A stretch of 9,647 nt of DNA, from positions 1 to 9,647 of the forward strand of contig JADGNT010000129.1 of NCBI GenBank assembly GCA_017883345.1. The letters are read 5' to 3'. This document shows, piece after piece, positions 6,545-9,647 of this stretch. The stretch's first letter is position 1. Every line of letters begins with the position of its first letter. Below the pieces are notes generated by a model. The model worked only from the letters and a program-made list of their open reading frames with translations. It was not told the origin of the DNA and made no database searches. Source of the stretch: Candidatus Solibacter sp. (GTDB taxonomy: Bacteria; Acidobacteriota; Terriglobia; Bryobacterales; Bryobacteraceae). A program made the translations under genes and the position numbers.

Positions 6545-8191
6545 TCATCCCATGCGCAGCAAATCGGGGCTCGTGTGGGGAAGGAACGAAGCGCCCACGA
6601 ACTGGTCCATGTAGCCGGGCAGGTCGGAGAGGTCTACGTAGGTGACGCGCGTGAGGTAGCCGGCGATCTCGGCGAAGAACTCGCGGGAGAGCAGGCTCAG
6701 GGCGGCGCCTTCGAGCGATCCGTTATCGATGTAGCCGTAGCGGCCAGGCGGGATGTCCGGCAGCAGTCCGATTCCTACCGCGGCCGGCAGGTTGAGATAC
6801 CGGCCGAAGTTGCCCGAGACATACGCCCGCTCGATTGCGGGGCCGCCGGGGCCGAGCGAATCCACCAGCGAGCGGATGCCGGCGAAGACTGCCGCCTTGG
6901 CGCGAATCAGGCTCGCCAGGTCGCGTTCCCAGAGGGCCACCCGCTGGTCGGCGGAGAGCGCGATCGCTTTACCCCACTTGCCTTCCATGCGGCGTTCGCC
7001 GGGTACGCGCGCGGTCAGCCTGCCGCCGCGGTCGATCCAGCCGGCGCGGAACAGGGCGTCGGCGAGCGAGATCAACCCCGACCCGCACAGGCCGCGGACG
7101 CGTCCACCGCCAATCACGGAAAGCTCCACCGCGCCGGTTTCCGCGCCGTTTTCAACGTGGATGGCGGCGCCGTCCACCGCGCCCCGGTCGGCGCGCATGC
7201 CGCAGCGTATGCCGCCGCCTTCAAACGCGGGGCCCGCGCTGCACGCGCACGCCAGCGCGAAATCGGCGTTGCCGAAGACGATCTCGCCGTTGGTCCCCAG
7301 GTCCACGTACAGGGCCGTCTCAGCCGCGCGTGAGAACCCCGCGCGCACGGCCCCGGCCAGTATATCGCCGCCCACCCACCCGCCGGCGCCCGGAACGGTG
7401 TGCACGGGCGCTCTGGCGTGGCCGGGCCATCCCAGGTCTCTGGCGTCCACGGGGGGAAAGGCCAGGGCGCGCGGCTGCGAGGGTACGCGACGAATCCCGG
7501 AGGGATCCTCGCCCAGCAGCAGGTGGATCATGGTGACATTGCCCGCCACCACGTAGCCGCGTATGCGCCCGGTGTCGAGGCCTCCAGCCGCCGCCGCTTC
7601 GTCGATCGTCGAAACCACGGCCCGGCGAATCGCGGACGACAATTCGTGCAAACCGCCCTTCTCCGCCGCGACGATGCGGGAGATGACGTCGGCGCCTTTA
7701 GAGATTTGCGGATTGTAGGCCCCGGCTTCGCCCACGATCGCGCCATCGGAAAGGCGGATCAGCAGCAGCCGCAGTGTGGTGGTGCCGATATCCAGCGCGA
7801 CGCCCAGGTCCTGGGGCTCGCGGCATTCCACCAGCGGCTCTAGCGTGAGCGGCCAGGGGGCCCACGCCGCCAGCGGCTTCGCGCCGATGTACCGGTCGCC
7901 GGAAATGAGCTTGGGAAGTTGCGCCTCCACCAGGGGCTGTACGGTCAGCGGTCCGTGGACCGGCGTGAGGCACGCGAGCACCTCAGGCAAGCCGGATTCG
8001 CGCCGGAGCACGCGGTACTCCGGGACCTGCCCTTCGAGAATGCGGACCAGGCAGCGGCCGCACGCGCCGCGTCCTCCGCATTCCGCGCGCACGGGTTCGG
8101 AGGCCAACTCGGCGGCGCGCAGGATGCTCGCGCCCTCGATGGCGAGGGTACCGCGGCCGGAGGGCGAGAACTGGACTCGGTGCGAGGGCAT
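6545..8191 (-). CDS. RACo-type reductive activator of corrinoid protein ([2Fe-2S] + ASKHA, DUF4445)
   Basis: 548 aa from the ATG at 8191. This start puts the beta-strand HRVQFSPSGRGTLAI at the N-terminus, as usual in the family; a longer frame to 8320 runs through a repeat and was rejected. Residues 1-88 are a [2Fe-2S] ferredoxin with ligands Cys38, Cys44, Cys47 (C-G-G-R-G-A-C-G-R-C) and Cys74 (LACLTP). A linker follows, then the DUF4445 ASKHA ATPase domain: ALDIGTTTLRLLLIRL (132-147), AGNVTMIHLLLG (216-227), YVDLGTNGEIVFG (295-307), ACSAGPAFEGGGIRCGMRA (316-334) and VSGNFGRYLNLPAAVGIGLLPD (458-479). In characterised members, ATP hydrolysis drives electron transfer from the FeS cluster to inactive Co(II) cobamide, restoring Co(I). 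The partner is probably the corrinoid protein encoded upstream (8382-9647). The C-terminus looks complete (FLPHTSPDLL). Confidence 0.9.
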   Translation of the reverse strand: MPSHRVQFSPSGRGTLAIEGASILRAAELASEPVRAECGGRGACGRCLVRILEGQVPEYRVLRRESGLPEVLACLTPVHGPLTVQPLVEAQLPKLISGDRYIGAKPLAAWAPWPLTLEPLVECREPQDLGVALDIGTTTLRLLLIRLSDGAIVGEAGAYNPQISKGADVISRIVAAEKGGLHELSSAIRRAVVSTIDEAAAAGGLDTGRIRGYVVAGNVTMIHLLLGEDPSGIRRVPSQPRALAFPPVDARDLGWPGHARAPVHTVPGAGGWVGGDILAGAVRAGFSRAAETALYVDLGTNGEIVFGNADFALACACSAGPAFEGGGIRCGMRADRGAVDGAAIHVENGAETGAVELSVIGGGRVRGLCGSGLISLADALFRAGWIDRGGRLTARVPGERRMEGKWGKAIALSADQRVALWERDLASLIRAKAAVFAGIRSLVDSLGPGGPAIERAYVSGNFGRYLNLPAAVGIGLLPDIPPGRYGYIDNGSLEGAALSLLSREFFAEIAGYLTRVTYVDLSDLPGYMDQFVGASFLPHTSPDLLRMG

Positions 8192-8381
8192 GGGGCGATT
8201 CAAGCCGCTGAGATCGCTGGGTTGACAGGGTCGGAAGAACCCATCGGGGGACCCGGTTCCGGAACCCGGGGACAGACAGGACTGCCAGCGAATTTCCGGC
8301 AAAGGGCGCCGGAAATCCATGGCAGTCTTGTCAGTCCCCGGAGGGCACAGTCCCCGAGGGCCAGTTCTTCATGCAGGCTCC
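8192..8381. other. 190-bp intergenic region between acsC-like and activator genes
   Basis: Most of this gap (about 8247-8356) is a palindromic REP-like element, described separately. The remaining bases show no ORF of note apart from a 13-codon frame at 8331-8372. The activator start at 8191 has no strong Shine-Dalgarno sequence (CAGCGGCTTGAATCGCCCC precedes it). The corrinoid gene's stop is immediately followed by a good one. Confidence 0.6.
8247..8356. repeat. REP-like element with a long cruciform and GGGGAC motifs
   Basis: Arms 8268-8287 (starting GGGGACAGACAGGACTG) and 8320-8339 are inverted repeats of 20 nt with two mismatches, extended outward by two more C-G pairs. Inside is a perfect 9-bp stem ATTTCCGGC/GCCGGAAAT (8292-8300 and 8308-8316) with a 7-nt loop. 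On the right, CAGTCCCCG occurs twice, 16 nt apart (8332 and 8348). On the left, GGGGAC recurs (8247) next to the perfect palindrome GGTTCCGGAACC (8255-8266). GGGGAC-based hairpins resemble REP sequences mobilised by RAYT (Y1) transposases; no such transposase gene lies in the window. The structure could fold in the mRNA between the two corrinoid genes. There is no T run, so it is not a typical terminator. Confidence 0.75.
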
Positions 8382-8382
8382 T
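8331..8382 (-). other. Shine-Dalgarno and 13-codon mini-ORF after the acsC-like stop
   Basis: The acsC-like stop is followed at once by AGGAG (8382-8378), then 5 nt, then ATG at 8372. The frame encodes only MKNWPSGTVPSGD before a TGA at 8331 formed by the repeat. It is out of frame with the activator gene. It may be the abandoned start of the downstream gene, cut off by the repeat, or chance. A functional peptide is unlikely. Confidence 0.2.
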
Positions 8383-9647
8383 CACGGCGTCGCTCCCAGG
8401 TCGCGGGCCAGTGGCTCCCAGACATCGCGGAAGAAGGGCGCGATGTCGGACGCCTCCTGCGGGCCCACCAACACCCGCCAGCCGTCGCCCAGGGCATCTT
8501 CCAGTTCGCCGGAAATTACCGGGACATATCCGGGAATGATCACGGTGCGGTGGCTCACCCGTTCGTCGGCCTTCATCTGGCGGAGGGCTTTGGCCACGCG
8601 GTCGCCCGAGAACTTGCCGGCAGACCAGGCGGTCAGCACGCTCAGCCCCTCGGCATCCACCACGGCCAGGTGACACGCCATGCCCGTAGCTTCGGCCTCC
8701 GTCGAGACAATGAAGTAGGTCAGGGAGAAATTGGAGGTGACCAAGAGCGGCGACCGGTCGTTCGGCTCGCCGATGGCGTACAGGCCGGGGTCCATCTGGA
8801 GCGGCTTTTGCGGGTCGGTGTAGATGTTCTGCCGCAGGGTCCAGAGGGGCAGCCATGTCTCGCCGCCGGAGTCGGCCAGCGCCACCAGCGACGCGAACTT
8901 GGTGATACCCAGGACGGCTTTTTCAATCTCACCAGGGCCCACGCGCAGGAAGACCGGGTGGCCCAGGCCCGGGTGTATGCGGTCGAGCGCGCCCCGGCGG
9001 ATGGCGGTGAGGCTGTGATGCAGCGAGCGCGCGTCGGCGCCGGGCGGTTCCAGCAGGATATCGGCGACGCCCGCGCGAACGGCCTCGCGGGCCGCTTCGG
9101 CCAGCGACGCGAGGTCCAGCGCCCCCACCACGAGCGGTATGCCGAGCCGCGCGGCCAGGGCGGCGTACGCTTCCGGATTCGCGCCGGCCGGCGGAACCAG
9201 CAAGGGACGGTGCTCTTTGATTCGCTCCGCCACGGCCGCCGCGCCGGCGAGCGTGGCGGCGAGAATCGCGACCGGGAATCCGCGTTCGGCGGCGGCTGCG
9301 GCCGCGGCGCTAATGCCGTCCAGCGGCGCCCCGGGCGTTTCCACCACGGCGATGCCATCCACCTGAAACGTCTCTCCCGCGCGCTCGATGCGGATGCCGC
9401 GCCAGTGGTCCAGCCGCGCGTCGCGCTCCGCCGCCGTGAGTCCGGCGGCGTTCCACGTCTGGAACAGCCCGGGACGCCGCACGAAGGTCTTTTCGTGCCG
9501 GAAGAAAACCGTCTCTTCCCCGATGGTGAGTGCCCGCTCGCCGCGGCCGATGGTGACGGCCCGGATGGGTGGCGCCGAGGCTGCGCCCAGCGCCGCCTTG
9601 GCCTCCGGCGAGGCGTCCGGGCACTTCTCCAGCGACTCCTTTCCCGC
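8382..9647 (-). CDS. acsC: Corrinoid iron-sulfur protein large (gamma) subunit, AcsC/CdhE type; N-terminus outside window
   Basis: The frame is open to the right edge: 421 residues are present and the start lies outside. The first in-window GTG (9482) is internal, because the upstream 55 codons match the family (EKCPDASPEAKAALGAASAPP, then RHEKTF). Compared with the 446-aa Moorella protein, about 34 N-terminal residues are missing, including three Cys of the [4Fe-4S] cluster; Cys9 here matches the fourth. The central TIM-barrel and C-terminal cobamide-binding parts are recognisable: KFASLVALAD (250-259), LRQNIYTDPQKP (271-282), VTSNFSLTYF (303-312), DAEGLSVLTAWSAGKF (331-346) and VLVGPQEASDI (392-402). 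In CODH/ACS this subunit, with AcsD, carries a methyl group from methyl-H4folate to acetyl-CoA synthase in the cytoplasm. The corrinoid activator gene follows, which supports the assignment. The symbol is by family; a related non-CODH corrinoid role is possible. Confidence 0.9.
   Translation of the reverse strand, partial: AGKESLEKCPDASPEAKAALGAASAPPIRAVTIGRGERALTIGEETVFFRHEKTFVRRPGLFQTWNAAGLTAAERDARLDHWRGIRIERAGETFQVDGIAVVETPGAPLDGISAAAAAAAERGFPVAILAATLAGAAAVAERIKEHRPLLVPPAGANPEAYAALAARLGIPLVVGALDLASLAEAAREAVRAGVADILLEPPGADARSLHHSLTAIRRGALDRIHPGLGHPVFLRVGPGEIEKAVLGITKFASLVALADSGGETWLPLWTLRQNIYTDPQKPLQMDPGLYAIGEPNDRSPLLVTSNFSLTYFIVSTEAEATGMACHLAVVDAEGLSVLTAWSAGKFSGDRVAKALRQMKADERVSHRTVIIPGYVPVISGELEDALGDGWRVLVGPQEASDIAPFFRDVWEPLARDLGATP

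Noticed and set aside
6247..7843. Several plus-strand frames of 130-270 codons
   Set aside because: They are antisense to the ASKHA activator gene or the IS fossil, Arg/Pro-rich, with no family resemblance.
8192..8320. N-terminal extension of the ASKHA protein by 43 codons
   Set aside because: The added residues are encoded by the REP-like element and intergenic DNA and do not resemble the ferredoxin N-terminus; the ATG at 8191 fits the family.
8266..8341. Rho-independent terminator after the acsC-like gene
   Set aside because: The stem is long but has an internal loop and is not followed by a T run on either strand; a REP-like origin explains it better.

Overview
The window is GC-rich and coding-dense. 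Every intact gene I can support lies on the minus strand, so the biological reading order runs from base 9647 down to base 1. The gene set (DUF1501 Tat protein, Big2/PSCyt1/DUF1549/DUF1553 protein, WD40 propeller, PPC-type protein), the transposase fossil and the small palindromic repeats suggest an Acidobacteriota genome, probably of the Bryobacterales/Solibacter type. Planctomycetota or Verrucomicrobiota are less likely alternatives. This placement is inferred from gene content and was not tested.

Right part (6545-9647): a 5'-truncated gene for the large subunit of a corrinoid iron-sulfur protein (AcsC/CdhE type) is followed by a [2Fe-2S]/ASKHA protein of the RACo type (DUF4445). The first carries methyl groups on cobamide in the Wood-Ljungdahl CODH/ACS system. 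The second reactivates the cobamide when it is oxidised. The 190-bp gap between them holds a REP-like element with a long cruciform. This end probably borders a CODH/ACS or related corrinoid cluster outside the window.

Middle (6142-6544): a gap with no intact gene. It holds a fossil of an integrase-core (DDE) insertion-sequence transposase and a possible IS end.

Left part (1-6141): five tightly packed genes. They encode a Rid-superfamily protein lacking the canonical catalytic arginine, an 813-aa secreted protein with two Big2 folds, two heme-like Cys/His motifs and DUF1549/DUF1553, a Tat-exported DUF1501 protein, a secreted WD40 beta-propeller and a PPC-type protein that runs off the left edge. 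Spacings are 2 nt, 12 nt, a 1-nt overlap and a 4-nt overlap, which points to one transcript with translational coupling. The last four look like a cell-envelope assembly of unknown function.

The most unusual feature is a pair of related multi-hairpin repeats (617-717 and 1764-1873). They lie at the same relative place in two consecutive coupled genes: between the coupled start codon and the signal peptide, in frame and apparently translated. In the WD40 gene the repeat terminus supplies two of the three bases of the start codon.
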